From NCBI RefSeq assembly GCF_012272855.1, contig NZ_JAAXCQ010000010.1:117643-181642 (forward strand): a stretch of 64,000 bases of DNA, given 5' to 3'. Position 1 is the stretch's first letter; every line of letters starts with the position of its first letter. Made by a program: the position numbers and the translations under genes. The notes beneath the pieces were generated by a model that searched no databases, was not told the DNA's origin, and saw nothing but the letters and a program-made list of their open reading frames with translations. This document shows positions 45,629-55,522 of the stretch, piece after piece. The DNA comes from Arenibacter sp. 6A1 (GTDB lineage Bacteria > Bacteroidota > Bacteroidia > Flavobacteriales > Flavobacteriaceae).

Positions 45629-47089
45629 ATGATTGATAGTGCCGTTATATCTGATATTTTACAGAATTCACCTAGTACAGAGTTGCTAAAACTCAAAAAC
45701 AGGGAGGTGGTCATCGTATTTCTGTTGAGTATGTTCACAGACCATCCGGAAGCCATTACGTCTGACCGCATACACTCTAAATTGGCTGACTATTTGGAAT
45801 TTCATCAGATTGAAAACGATGAAGAAGACGAACAAGAGGAGGTTCAGTCCTATGATGATAAGGCAAAACGATATGTTCAACAATGGACCAATAGGGGGTT
45901 TTTAACCAATTATCAAAACGAAAAGGGCGATATATATTACGAACTTTCTTCGCATTCCAGGAAAACTATTGATTGGTTGTCTGCCCTACAAAAGGAGGCT
46001 TATGTAGGGACGGAATCAAAATTTAAAATAATCTTTAACCAGATCAAGGAGTTGGTTGAATTTACCAATGATGATGCGGATAGCCGAATTCGGTTGCTGG
46101 AAGCTAAAAAGCGCGATATTGAGGAACAGATCGAACGTATCAAATCTGGGGAGGATATAAAGACATTTGAAGAGTATGAAATTATTCCACGTTTCAACCA
46201 CATTAATTTTTTGGCCAAGGAATTACTTTCCGATTTTAAGGAGGTCGAAGATAATTTTAAGGACATAACAAAAGCCATCTACCGAAAACATGCCGAAAAC
46301 AATCTCCCAAAAGGCGATATTCTGGAGTATGCTTTTGGTGCTTTGGATGAACTAAAGGAAAGTTCGCAGGGCAAAAGTTTCTATGCCTTTTGGTCCTTTC
46401 TACTCCATCCGGAACTACAACTGGAATGGGATGAGCTTATCGATGAATTATACATCCGGTTAGAGGAGAAAAATATCGCAATCGGCGATTTCTTTCTAAA
46501 AGGAATGAAAAAACATTTACACAGATCTGGGCAAAAGGTATATGAGGCCAACGATAAAATGGCCGAAAAACTGAGTCGCATTATCAAGGAAAACCAATCT
46601 TCCAAAACCGCCTCTACCAAGCATATTATACAGGACATAAAAAAGTCATTGCTCGAGATCAGAAATAGCGGAGTAAGACCTGACCTTTCATTTGAATTGG
46701 AGACAGCTGTCGAAATGGCCATGCCTTTCGAAAGAAAGCTAACCTTTAACAAAGAAGAAGCGGGCACCTATAAGGTGGCACCCAAATTGGCCGATGAGCA
46801 TTTCCTTAACTCTAATAACCTCGATAAATTGTTTTCCCAAGTGAGTGTAGATAAGAAATTACTTCGCGAACGGATTACTATGGCCTTAGCTCAAAAATCG
46901 CAAGTTACCCTGAAAGAGGTCATTGAAAATTATGGTGGATTAGAAAAGGGGCTGCCAGAGCTATTTGGATATTTAGGGATAGCCAAAGAGCACAAGTACG
47001 TCATAAGTTCGGAAAAAATGCAGCGTATCAATTTTAATAATGCAGAGGAGAAATCAATACAAATACCCGAAATAATACTCACTAAATGA
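45629..47089 (+). CDS. jetA: JetA/MksF-like kleisin subunit (DUF3375)
   Basis: A 486-residue DUF3375 protein, the kleisin-like subunit of Wadjet/MksBEF SMC complexes. The start MIDSAVISDILQNSPSTELLKL is preferred; an earlier TTG at 45578 adds 17 hydrophobic residues with no family support. Diagnostic segments are RYVQQWTNRGFL (winged-helix part), EAYVGTESKFKIIFNQIKELVE, the IEEQIERIKSGE coiled coil and NFLAKELLSDFKEVEDNF. It bridges the two heads of the SMC-like JetC and binds JetB. The stop overlaps the jetB start by four bases. Confidence 0.9.
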   Translation: MIDSAVISDILQNSPSTELLKLKNREVVIVFLLSMFTDHPEAITSDRIHSKLADYLEFHQIENDEEDEQEEVQSYDDKAKRYVQQWTNRGFLTNYQNEKGDIYYELSSHSRKTIDWLSALQKEAYVGTESKFKIIFNQIKELVEFTNDDADSRIRLLEAKKRDIEEQIERIKSGEDIKTFEEYEIIPRFNHINFLAKELLSDFKEVEDNFKDITKAIYRKHAENNLPKGDILEYAFGALDELKESSQGKSFYAFWSFLLHPELQLEWDELIDELYIRLEEKNIAIGDFFLKGMKKHLHRSGQKVYEANDKMAEKLSRIIKENQSSKTASTKHIIQDIKKSLLEIRNSGVRPDLSFELETAVEMAMPFERKLTFNKEEAGTYKVAPKLADEHFLNSNNLDKLFSQVSVDKKLLRERITMALAQKSQVTLKEVIENYGGLEKGLPELFGYLGIAKEHKYVISSEKMQRINFNNAEEKSIQIPEIILTK

Positions 47090-47667
47090 GCAGTTTAGAA
47101 AAAAATATAAAACCGTACTCCAAAGCAATCGTAAAATTGCTTAAGGCCCCAATAGAAAGTAGTGCTAGTTTATGGGAAACGGTCAATAATTACCAAACCG
47201 AAATTCAGGAATATGTAAGCCTAATGGGGTTGGAATTAATGGTGAAAAAAGATGATGGTTTTGCTTATTTAAGGCAGTTTGAAGATAGTGATGGAAATAC
47301 CCTTGGATTGATATCTAGACGCCAAGTAGGGTATGAAATCACCATTATTCTGGTTGTGTTACGACAAAGTTTGGAAGAATTTGACAGTAACCCAGCGCAA
47401 TTTGATGTTAACGAAAAGTATATAAGCAGGTCCAACATCAAGGAAGAACTAGAATTGTTCCTAGAAGCGGGATATAACGAATTGAAATTTCAAAAGGAAC
47501 TCGATGGCTATATCAATAAAATAGTGGAGTTGGGATACCTTAAGGAAGTGAGCAAAACCGATAGCGAAGTCATTTATAAGATCCATAGAATTATAAAAGA
47601 GAAAGTAACGCTAGACGTTTTAAAAGAATTTAAAAATAAATTACAGCATTATGTTGAGTCTGTTTAG
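47086..47667 (+). CDS. jetB: JetB/MksE-like subunit (DUF4194)
   Basis: A 193-residue DUF4194 protein, the small KITE-like winged-helix partner of JetA. Motifs are GLELMVKKDDGFAYLRQ, LISRRQVGYEITIILVVLRQ and the LGYLKEV/VIYKIHRIIKEKV C-terminal wing. The gene overlaps both neighbours (ATGA at its start, 17 bases at its end), so the three proteins should be made in fixed ratio. Known homologues form dimers bound to JetA in the DNA-loop-extruding complex. Confidence 0.88.
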   Translation: MSSLEKNIKPYSKAIVKLLKAPIESSASLWETVNNYQTEIQEYVSLMGLELMVKKDDGFAYLRQFEDSDGNTLGLISRRQVGYEITIILVVLRQSLEEFDSNPAQFDVNEKYISRSNIKEELELFLEAGYNELKFQKELDGYINKIVELGYLKEVSKTDSEVIYKIHRIIKEKVTLDVLKEFKNKLQHYVESV

Positions 47668-50600
47668 TACCAATTCCAATACAGCTGGTTTTAGGCTTCA
47701 ATATATGGAAGTTTTAAACTGGGGAACTTTTCACGATAGAATCTTTAGAATTCACCCTAAAGGAAACAATTCGCTCTTAACCGGAGCCAACGCTTCGGGG
47801 AAAAGTACTTTTATAGATGCCTTGCTTACCCTTATGGTGCCTGCCAAGAAAGATAGATTCTACAATCAATCTTCCGGGGTAGATAAAAAAGGAGACCGTA
47901 CCGAAGAAACCTATGTATGTGGTAATTATGGGAGTATACAAAAAGAAGGAGAATTAAGTAGTACGCTTCAGATGCTACGGGATAAGAATTCTGCCTATTC
48001 TATTATTCTAGCTTCTTTTTCTAACACCGACGATAAGCATATTACCATATTTCAGCTTCGTTGGTTTTCTAACGGCAACTTAAAAAGAGCTTATGGAATG
48101 GCGCATGCTCCTTTGGAAATTGCGGTAGATTTTGCCGAATTCGATGATAAATTTGCATGGAAAAGACGCTTAGAAAAAACCTATAATACCAATAAACCAC
48201 GGAAAATAGTAGAGTTTTTTGAAGGTCCTACCACTTATGCCCAAAGGATAGCCGATCTTTTTGGGATGCGCTCCGTAAAGGCCTTAAGTCTTTTTAACCA
48301 GGTAGTTGGGGTGAAAGTGCTAGAAGATCTTGATGAATTTATTAGGACGAATATGTTGGAAGAACTAGATGCCGAATCGCGATTTATGCATTTAAAAGAG
48401 AGTTTTTTAACCCTAATGGATGCCAAAGTCAATATTGAAAAGGCTAAGGAACAAATAGCCCAACTTCAGCCCATAGATCAGTTTGCCACTGATTTGCAAA
48501 GTATTCAAACTTCCTTAAAGCAATTGCAGCACGAGAAAGAAGTAGGGGTGTATTGGTTTGCGAAAAAGAATGTAGACTTATCGGAAATAGCCTTGCAAGA
48601 GTGTCAGGAAAATTTAAAAAATCTTGAAGAGGCTTTGCAGGGGTTAAAAAGGCAGGAAGCCGAGCTAAAAATTCGGGAAACCAATCTAATGGTTCAGATA
48701 AAGTCAGACCAGGTTGGGAACCAAATAGAACAGCTAAAAACAGACATAGAAAAATTAATCTATACGAGAGATCAGAAAAAGCGCAAGCTTACCCTTTATA
48801 ACGAAGTGGTAGCATCTTTAGGGCTCAAACTAGACCCAGGACCGGAAAGTTATAAGGACAACCGGGATAAGGCAAAGGTAGGCAAGGAAGTTTTAGAAAA
48901 AGAAGAGCTTGATAGCAGTGAAAAACTTAGGCTGGCCAAGAATGGGGTAGACCTGGTAAAAGAAAAAATTACCGCGGCTAATACTACCATTGAAGAACTG
49001 CGGAATAACAATAATAATATATCGGGTAGGGTAGCAGAAATTAGGGACGAAATTATAGCACATATAGGTGCATCTAAGGATGAACTTCCCTTTATAGGAG
49101 AGTTGATTAAAGTAAAGGAAGAAGAGGGTATTTGGGAACATGCAACGGAGAAGCTATTGCACAATTTTGCGCTGAGGCTTATCGTGCCCGAAAAATATTA
49201 TTCTCGTGTAAATGCCTATGTTAACAAAACCGATCTAAAAGGAAGAATAACCTACCAGCGTTACAAGGGCTTTACTTCTCTGGCATCATTAGATCATGGA
49301 AAAGAAGCCTCTAATGAACTTATTCATAAACTAGAATTCAAAGCAGATAGCCAGTATTCAGAATGGCTTGCCGATATTATTTCCAAGCAGTACAATTATG
49401 CCTGTGTAGAAAATTTAGCGGTTTTTGAAACCTTTGACGAAAAGGCTATTACTCCTGAGGGACTTATTAAGTTTGCCAAGGGAAAACACGAAAAGGACGA
49501 TAGAATTCATATTTCAAGAAGGGCAAATTTTGTGTTGGGCTGGGACAATAAAGAAAAAATAAAACACCTGCTGGCCGATATCAAGACTTTACAAGAAAAG
49601 GAAATAACCATCACCAAGGAAATTGATGGGCTTTCCCAGGAATTAAATTCGTTGAAGCGGCGTCGGGATTCGTATATAAAACTTTTGGATGTATTCACCG
49701 AATATGAGGATATTCATTGGCAAGGTTTGGCAGTTAGCATTCAGGAAAAAGAAGATCAGAAATTAGCTTTAGAAAAAGCGAATGATAAGGTAAAGGAGCT
49801 GCAAAGGCAGTTAGATGAGGTGCAGCAAAAATTAAAGGTGATCTCCGAGTCAGAAATAGAAACCAATAATAGGGCCCGATTTAAGCAAGAGGCGAAAATT
49901 GAGGAAATTGATAAGGAAAGAAAGGGAAGTTTTCAGATTATCAATCACTTAGGGGAAGTAAATACCCATGATTTTGAAAAACAATATCCGGAACTTTGTG
50001 AGGTGACTTTGGACGATATTAAAAAGGTAGAGGTCCGTTTTCAAAAGAACACCTCGGACGCTATTAATAAATTAGAGCAAGAGAAAACTAGTAAAGAGTA
50101 TAATTTAAGGTTAAAAATCAATGCCTTTAAAAGGCCGTCGGAGGAAATTACCGAAAAATTTAAGGACTGGCGTTCCGATGTCAGTGAATTGCCAGATGCT
50201 TCAAACTTGGAGTTTGTAAGTGAGTATCAGTTATATTTAAAGCAGTTGGTAGATGACAATTTACCAAAGTTTGAGCGTAAGTTCGACCAATACCTACAAG
50301 AGACCATTACCAATAAGATTGGCGATTTCCGAATGTTTTTTGAAGGTTGGTCCGATGAGATAAAAAGCAGTATACAGCACCTGAACGATTCATTAAGGGG
50401 AATCAATTTTAAAAGTAATCCTGCTACCTATATTCAGATGGTTGTTCCTCACAAAATCAGTGAGGATGTTAAGGTGTTTAGGGCATTATTAAATGCCGCC
50501 ATTCCAAATACTCGAGAGATAGAAGCTTCCGTTGACGGACGAAAAAACCACTTCTTTAACCATATAGAGCCTTTGATAGAGAAATTAAGCGTTGAGGAAT

Positions 50601-51049
50601 GGCGAAAAAAAGTAACCGATGTCCGCTCTTGGTTTAGCTATAAGGCCGAGGAGTTTTATAAGGAAACAGGCGAAAAAGCCAAGACTTATGAAAGTATGGG
50701 GCAATTAAGTGGTGGGGAAAAAGCCCAGCTTACCTATACTATATTAGGGTCTGCTATTGCCTATCAGTTTGGGCTTACCAAGGAAGGCTTACAATCTAAT
50801 TCATTTAGATTTATCGCTATTGATGAGGCTTTTAAGGCCCAGGACGAGGATAAGTCACGGTATTTAATTAATCTTTGTAAACAACTTCATTTACAGTTAT
50901 TGGTAGTGACCCCAAGTGACAATATCCATATTGTGGAAAATGATATTTCATTTGTGCATTATGTCGAAAGAAAGGAAGATAAATATTCCTGGCTTTATAA
51001 TATGCCTATCGAACAATTTAAAGAGCAGAAAGCTCTTTTAGTAGACTAA
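47651..51049 (+). CDS. jetC: JetC/MksB-like SMC ATPase (SbcC/MukB-like)
   Basis: A 1132-residue SMC-like ATPase. Walker A is GANASGKST at residues ~45-53. Two long Lys/Glu/Gln-rich coiled-coil arms surround a hinge-like region in the middle (LIVPEKYYSRVNAYVN region). The ABC signature QLSGGEKAQL lies near residue 1018 and Walker B FIAIDEAF near 1055. The coding length is complete. With JetA and JetB it forms a condensin-like complex that in characterised Wadjet systems recognises circular plasmids and, in chromosomal Mks systems, helps DNA organisation. The JetD/MksG nuclease gene that normally follows is absent: the next gene is a chloride channel. Confidence 0.92.
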   Translation: MLSLFSTNSNTAGFRLQYMEVLNWGTFHDRIFRIHPKGNNSLLTGANASGKSTFIDALLTLMVPAKKDRFYNQSSGVDKKGDRTEETYVCGNYGSIQKEGELSSTLQMLRDKNSAYSIILASFSNTDDKHITIFQLRWFSNGNLKRAYGMAHAPLEIAVDFAEFDDKFAWKRRLEKTYNTNKPRKIVEFFEGPTTYAQRIADLFGMRSVKALSLFNQVVGVKVLEDLDEFIRTNMLEELDAESRFMHLKESFLTLMDAKVNIEKAKEQIAQLQPIDQFATDLQSIQTSLKQLQHEKEVGVYWFAKKNVDLSEIALQECQENLKNLEEALQGLKRQEAELKIRETNLMVQIKSDQVGNQIEQLKTDIEKLIYTRDQKKRKLTLYNEVVASLGLKLDPGPESYKDNRDKAKVGKEVLEKEELDSSEKLRLAKNGVDLVKEKITAANTTIEELRNNNNNISGRVAEIRDEIIAHIGASKDELPFIGELIKVKEEEGIWEHATEKLLHNFALRLIVPEKYYSRVNAYVNKTDLKGRITYQRYKGFTSLASLDHGKEASNELIHKLEFKADSQYSEWLADIISKQYNYACVENLAVFETFDEKAITPEGLIKFAKGKHEKDDRIHISRRANFVLGWDNKEKIKHLLADIKTLQEKEITITKEIDGLSQELNSLKRRRDSYIKLLDVFTEYEDIHWQGLAVSIQEKEDQKLALEKANDKVKELQRQLDEVQQKLKVISESEIETNNRARFKQEAKIEEIDKERKGSFQIINHLGEVNTHDFEKQYPELCEVTLDDIKKVEVRFQKNTSDAINKLEQEKTSKEYNLRLKINAFKRPSEEITEKFKDWRSDVSELPDASNLEFVSEYQLYLKQLVDDNLPKFERKFDQYLQETITNKIGDFRMFFEGWSDEIKSSIQHLNDSLRGINFKSNPATYIQMVVPHKISEDVKVFRALLNAAIPNTREIEASVDGRKNHFFNHIEPLIEKLSVEEWRKKVTDVRSWFSYKAEEFYKETGEKAKTYESMGQLSGGEKAQLTYTILGSAIAYQFGLTKEGLQSNSFRFIAIDEAFKAQDEDKSRYLINLCKQLHLQLLVVTPSDNIHIVENDISFVHYVERKEDKYSWLYNMPIEQFKEQKALLVD

Positions 51050-51337
51050 TGGTGGGCTAAGTACCTTGGCAAAGCAACGGTAGTAGAGAAAAGATATAGC
51101 CTTCCTGGTAGTAACGGTCCATGGAAGGCTAGTGTATTTAAAGAGTGTTAGAGTTCTGGCGCTATTTCTAGTGGTGGTTATAAAACCTTCGCGGCCAAAA
51201 GAGCGTACTAATTTTAATTTTTCCTTATATTTGGGCTACAATTGGCAATGATGTCTGCCTTAAACCGTTCCTAATGGAGCTAATGACTTCTACTTATAAT
51301 GGCCTGCGCCATGATAGATTCATTAATATAAGGAAAA
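51050..51337. other. intergenic region with a stable hairpin behind jetC
   Basis: 288 bases. At 51097-51131 the arms TAGCCTTCC-TGG and CCA-(T)-GGAAGGCTA form a strong stem with a one-base bulge and a ten-base loop, without a clear T-run behind it. It could be an mRNA-end structure or terminator of the jet operon. I found no trace of jetD in any frame. Confidence 0.55.
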
Positions 51338-52654
51338 ATGAAAATTAATAAATATAGACACCTTCTTACGTCAGTTGAGCAAATTCCAGCTTTTCTTTAC
51401 CTTTTAAAATGGCTCCTAATCTGTGGGATTATAGGATTTTTTGTTGGGAGTATTTCAGCATTTTTTCTTTTAAGTCTAGAATGGGCGACCAATTGGCGAG
51501 AATCTCATCTGTGGATCATTGCCTTGTTGCCTCTTGGTGGATTTATAATAGGATTATCGTATCATTTATATGGCCATAGCGTCGTAAAAGGCAATAATTT
51601 ATTGTTGGAAGAGTTTCATCATCCTAGAAAAATCATTCCTTTTAGAATGGCGCCTTTGGTGTTATTTGGAACCATTGCCACACATTTGTTCGGAGGTTCT
51701 GCAGGACGAGAAGGAACGGCCGTACAAATAGGAGGGGCCATTGCCGATCAATTTACAAAGCTATTTAAACTATCGAGAAGAGACCGGAAAATTATTTTAA
51801 TAGTCGGTATCAGTGCTGGTTTCGCTTCGGTTTTTGGAACTCCTTTGGCTGGCGGCATTTTTGCCTTAGAAGTGTTGGTTTTGGGGAGGATTAGATTAGA
51901 TGCCATTCTTCCGAGTTTTTTAGCTGCCGTCTTTGCTGATTATTTTTGCCAGATCTGGAATGTTTCCCACACACATTATTATATAACGGAGGTTGCCAAA
52001 ATGACCCCAGTGAATCTTCTTTGGGCGTTATTAGCAGGTGTGATTTTTGGGCTAGTGGCCATGGTTTTCTCAAAATCGACCCATTTTTGGAGCAACCTTT
52101 TTAAAAAACAGATAAAATACCCCCCTTTACGCCCTGTTATAGGAGGGGTAATCTTGGCGGTTGCCATTTATTTTATGGGTACCACAAAATATATTGGACT
52201 TGGTATTCCCACCATTGTCGATGCCTTTTCTATAAATCTCAACTCCTATGATTTTTTGCTAAAGGTCTTATTCACCTCCTTTACTTTAGGTGCCGGTTTT
52301 AAAGGGGGAGAGGTTACCCCTTTGTTTTTTATAGGTGCAACCTTAGGAAATGTATTGATATGGTTTATCCCCTTGCCCATGAGCCTATTAGCGGGCATGG
52401 GTTTTGTCGCTGTTTTTGCCGGGGCAACAAATACCCCTATTGCCTGTACCATAATGGGGATTGAATTATTCGGGATAGAAGCTGGCGTTTTTATTGCTTT
52501 AGCATGTAGTACGGCATATTTATTTTCGGGGCATTCAGGGGTGTATGCATCCCAGATTATAGGAAGTCCAAAAAGTATCTTTTTTATAAGGGATAAGGGG
52601 TTGCGATTGTCAGATGTTGAGGAAAAAAGGAATCATAAGCCTAAAAAACCGTAG
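51338..52654 (+). CDS. ClC-family chloride channel/exchanger
   Basis: A 438-residue integral membrane protein of the ClC family. The pore motif GSAGREGTAVQIGGAIADQ (residues ~120-138) includes the gating Glu in the GREG element. Other family segments are GISAGFASVFGTPLAGGIFALE and GAGFKGGEVTPLFFIGATLG. No C-terminal CBS domains are present, as in the short bacterial branch. It exchanges chloride for protons or conducts chloride across the inner membrane. Whether it transports fluoride instead is unlikely from the motifs. It follows the jet operon by 288 bases and is probably independent. Confidence 0.9.
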   Translation: MKINKYRHLLTSVEQIPAFLYLLKWLLICGIIGFFVGSISAFFLLSLEWATNWRESHLWIIALLPLGGFIIGLSYHLYGHSVVKGNNLLLEEFHHPRKIIPFRMAPLVLFGTIATHLFGGSAGREGTAVQIGGAIADQFTKLFKLSRRDRKIILIVGISAGFASVFGTPLAGGIFALEVLVLGRIRLDAILPSFLAAVFADYFCQIWNVSHTHYYITEVAKMTPVNLLWALLAGVIFGLVAMVFSKSTHFWSNLFKKQIKYPPLRPVIGGVILAVAIYFMGTTKYIGLGIPTIVDAFSINLNSYDFLLKVLFTSFTLGAGFKGGEVTPLFFIGATLGNVLIWFIPLPMSLLAGMGFVAVFAGATNTPIACTIMGIELFGIEAGVFIALACSTAYLFSGHSGVYASQIIGSPKSIFFIRDKGLRLSDVEEKRNHKPKKP

Positions 52655-52721
52655 CCAACCGTAAAAACTAAAGTGCAAGGATTCTAAAATCTATCTATTT
52701 TTTGATTTTGGGATAGCGCTA

Positions 52722-53654
52722 TTAGGCTTTTAGAGGGTATTTTTTGTTTTTAAGGTGAAATTCAAAAACGTCGGGCCTAGAATAGTGTCCCACTACGTCG
52801 AACATGCGTTTGGAAGCTATAATCTGTTGTAGATCAATAGAGGCGTATAAAATTCCCTCTTCTGCCTCAAGGGGCCCTGCCAACACCTCGCCATTTGGGG
52901 CTATGATACAGCTGTTGCCTGTATTTATCCATTCCCTACCTTCGGGGTACAGAGTTTTAAAGGAGTATTTGTCGGGTATATTATCCAAACGCAATGCCAT
53001 ACAGTTACTAATGACAAAAAGACCACCCTCTCTTGCCACGTGCTGCATAGATTGCAGCCAATTGGTGCTTTTATCCCAGGTGGGGGATATTAATATTTGG
53101 GCACCACTTTCATAGATGGCATTTCTTGCCAATGGCATGTAATTTTCCCAACAAATAAGCCCGGCTATTTTCCCTACAGAAGTGTCATAGGATCGCAAGG
53201 TACTACCGCTGCCCTGGGCCCAAATGAGCCGCTCGCCTCCGGTGGCAATTAATTTTCGGTGTTTTCCCAATATTATCCCCTGGTCATTAATAAAAAGTAG
53301 GCTATTATAAAGACTTGTTCCGCTAGTTTCCGAATTACGTTCATTCATTCCCATAACAACATTTATACCAGCAGCTTTGGCCGATTTGCACAGTCTATCC
53401 GTAGTTTTATCCGGGATGGAAACTGCATTTTCTACTAGTTTAATGTATAATTCATTTAAGACAGCACCCTTGCTATTGGGGATAAGCCATACCCAATCTG
53501 GGTAAGCTGGGATAAAGGCTTCAGGAAATACAAGTAATTCCGCGCCATTTTTGCCTGCTTCTAAAATTGCCTCGCAAGCCTTGTCTACGGTCTTGTTTTT
53601 ATCTAGGAATATTGGTGAGAGCTGGGCTGCGGCAACTGTTACTGGGGTATTCAT
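52722..53654 (-). CDS. nitrilase-family carbon-nitrogen hydrolase
   Basis: A 310-residue enzyme with the full catalytic set Glu45 (FPEAFIPAYP), Lys134 (KHRKL) and Cys168 (GLICWENYMPLAR). The sequence CWENYMPLAR and a HVAREGGLFV stretch place it with true nitrilases (branch 1) rather than amidases. It would turn a nitrile into the carboxylic acid and ammonia in the cytoplasm. The substrate is open: arylacetonitrile- and aliphatic-type nitrilases look alike at this level. It converges on the ClC gene with 67 bases between stops; no operon partner is visible. Confidence 0.88.
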   Translation of the reverse strand: MNTPVTVAAAQLSPIFLDKNKTVDKACEAILEAGKNGAELLVFPEAFIPAYPDWVWLIPNSKGAVLNELYIKLVENAVSIPDKTTDRLCKSAKAAGINVVMGMNERNSETSGTSLYNSLLFINDQGIILGKHRKLIATGGERLIWAQGSGSTLRSYDTSVGKIAGLICWENYMPLARNAIYESGAQILISPTWDKSTNWLQSMQHVAREGGLFVISNCMALRLDNIPDKYSFKTLYPEGREWINTGNSCIIAPNGEVLAGPLEAEEGILYASIDLQQIIASKRMFDVVGHYSRPDVFEFHLKNKKYPLKA

Positions 53655-54292
53655 AGGGATCGCTTTTTATGGCATTAATAAAAATTGCACTATAATTTCG
53701 GTATATATAAACTCGAAATACGTATGTTAGATATATGGTAAATCCTATATTTTAGAGACTAATGGAATACAGTTTGTCGATATAAAAATGGGGGAAGGAT
53801 AATGTATGTTTACTATTCTAAGATAGTTAATTCTTGTTGATAAACGAAATCTTAGTAGTTATGACCTAGGATAGGAGATTAAAAACGATAGGCATTCTAG
53901 GGCAGTTTGTGGTGATGCCAATACTCCATGGGATGCTGTAGTTTTACAAAGGATTGTGATATAGGGAAAAAATGTGAAAAGTCTTAATAAGACCGTGGCA
54001 ATGTTACATGATTCTGGTTTTAGGGATACTTATTTGGGCGTTCCCTCCTTCGTCGGGCGGGCACTTGGCTATATCCCTTGCCTTGCTGCGGGGATGCCGC
54101 CGCGGTCCCTAACGCAAAAAAAATCCTAAGTATAGAAATCTAGGAGAATACCTGCTAATTCTATTCAGAAAATGGTAGACAGGCAACAAAGGGCAGATTA
54201 TTAGTTTTTTTAACCCTATCAGAACACTTTCTTCAATTACACCTTTTAAAGGTAGCATCAGTAGCCATTCAAAAGCTTGTCAATAAGTTGTT
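53655..54292. other. intergenic region holding GC-rich repeat copy 2
   Basis: 638 bases. Apart from the repeat listed separately at 54035-54123, I see no gene, RNA or promoter match. Sequence on both sides of the repeat is AT-rich and without long open frames. Confidence 0.5.
54035..54123 (-). repeat. GC-rich 88-base intergenic repeat, copy 2 (inverted relative to copy 1)
   Basis: Reverse complement of the element at 42983-43070. The shared core includes GCGTTAGGGA, the CGGCATCCCCGCAGCAAGGC block, AAGGGATATAGC, and GCCCGCCCGACGAAGGAGG to AACGCCCA. Differences cluster in the few bases before GCCCGCCC. The two copies point in opposite directions about 11 kb apart. Confidence 0.85.
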
Positions 54293-54487
54293 TTAAAACC
54301 TGCTTCTACTTGGTTTTTCATAGGGATACCTACTTTTCTTCTTGGATACCAGCACGATTATTAATCCCACTATCGGACTTAATAGTAAGGATAAAATCAA
54401 GGCAAAAACGAAACCTATTTTTTTGGTAGTCCCCAAATACCCTATGACAAAGCTGCATAAAATCCATCCTATAAATATTTCGATCAT
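54293..54487 (-). CDS. small two-helix membrane protein
   Basis: A 64-residue protein with two hydrophobic segments (GWILCSFVIGYLG and FALILSLLLSPIVGLIIVLV) separated by a short Lys-containing loop (TTKKIG), and a basic tail. The pattern matches a widespread Bacteroidota small membrane protein with the FxIGYLGxxKKIGF theme, function unknown. No signal peptide and no partner gene. I rate it real because of the strong pattern and a clean ATG. Confidence 0.6.
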   Translation of the reverse strand: MIEIFIGWILCSFVIGYLGTTKKIGFVFALILSLLLSPIVGLIIVLVSKKKSRYPYEKPSRSRF

Positions 54488-55522
54488 TTAAAATTTGTAT
54501 TTTTTATTAAAGGTTGTTGGTTGGCTCTCGCATTTTAGAGCAAGTTTCTAATTAGAACTTACTATATAGAAATAGCACTAAATAGGAGAAACTATTTTGT
54601 TTTTTTAACAATTTCAAAATTATGATAATGAATGAAATAACCATAAAATAGGGAGGTATTGTAACAAAGGAAAATATAAAAGTTATAGCTGAAATAATAC
54701 TTTCATTTTTGTGCTCTGAGATTCATAAAAAGTAGTTTTTTTTCTACGCTAGTTTTCCGATTTTATAGCTGATTATAAGGAAGGGTAGGGTATTAACCAA
54801 AAACTTAAGATTGATTTGATAGTTTTTTGTTACACCAAGTTTTATTGAAGGTCTTCCATTTTTAGATCTTTGGCTTATTTCTAATAAAATTGGCAGGTTT
54901 TGAACACTCAGAATTAGTATAATGTTTCTTGACAAGTATTACCATGTCCTAACAGGGAAAAACTGAGAATAGTTAATACGAAAATTTTCCTTTTTTCTCA
55001 TTTAAATAAATGGATTATAAGGCCTATATAGCGTCTTTACAAAGTAAACCCCATATCCGGAATTGGGATGCAATACTTTTGTACGGTTAGTAAACATATT
55101 GGAGATCAGTCCCTATGAAAATCGGCGATAAGTAAATTAAAATACTAATTTTTTACAGTATGCTTTAGGAACGATTGCGTTAATGTTACTAAGCTATTTT
55201 TCCTGCCTCTTCATTACAATCCTTATAAAGTTTAACAAAGTTGTAAGGAGGTGCTGCAATGGAGGAAAATATGAAAGTAGTGTAAGTAAAATGATATACT
55301 CCTAAGCTTCTGAAACCTTAAGTTCTTCCTTTAAAGGGGGCTAAACAGCTGTTTATTAATTAAATGGTAAAGGTCTTATTTCAATATTTATAGCTAAAAA
55401 CTTACATAAATATATTAAATTTACGATATTAGTGGACCAAAAAATAGGGTAGGCTACAAAATCCGAAGAAGGCAACCCCTCTTTATTAGGATTTGAACAT
55501 ACCTATTTACAAATAAATTAAT
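54488..55522. other. one-kilobase stretch without a firm gene
   Basis: 1035 AT-rich bases. Two short stretches at 54651-54700 and 55246-55298 resemble each other mainly through transitions (see findings), and the second falls in a 40-codon frame (55183-55305) with a hydrophobic start. I do not call that a gene. No RNA gene, terminator or promoter was recognised. Confidence 0.4.

Noticed and set aside
51050..51337. Possible jetD remnant behind jetC
   Set aside because: No frame here shows DUF3322/DUF2220-like sequence; only a hairpin is found.
54744..54935. 63-codon minus-strand open frame
   Set aside because: No signal, motif or partner; likely chance in AT-rich DNA.
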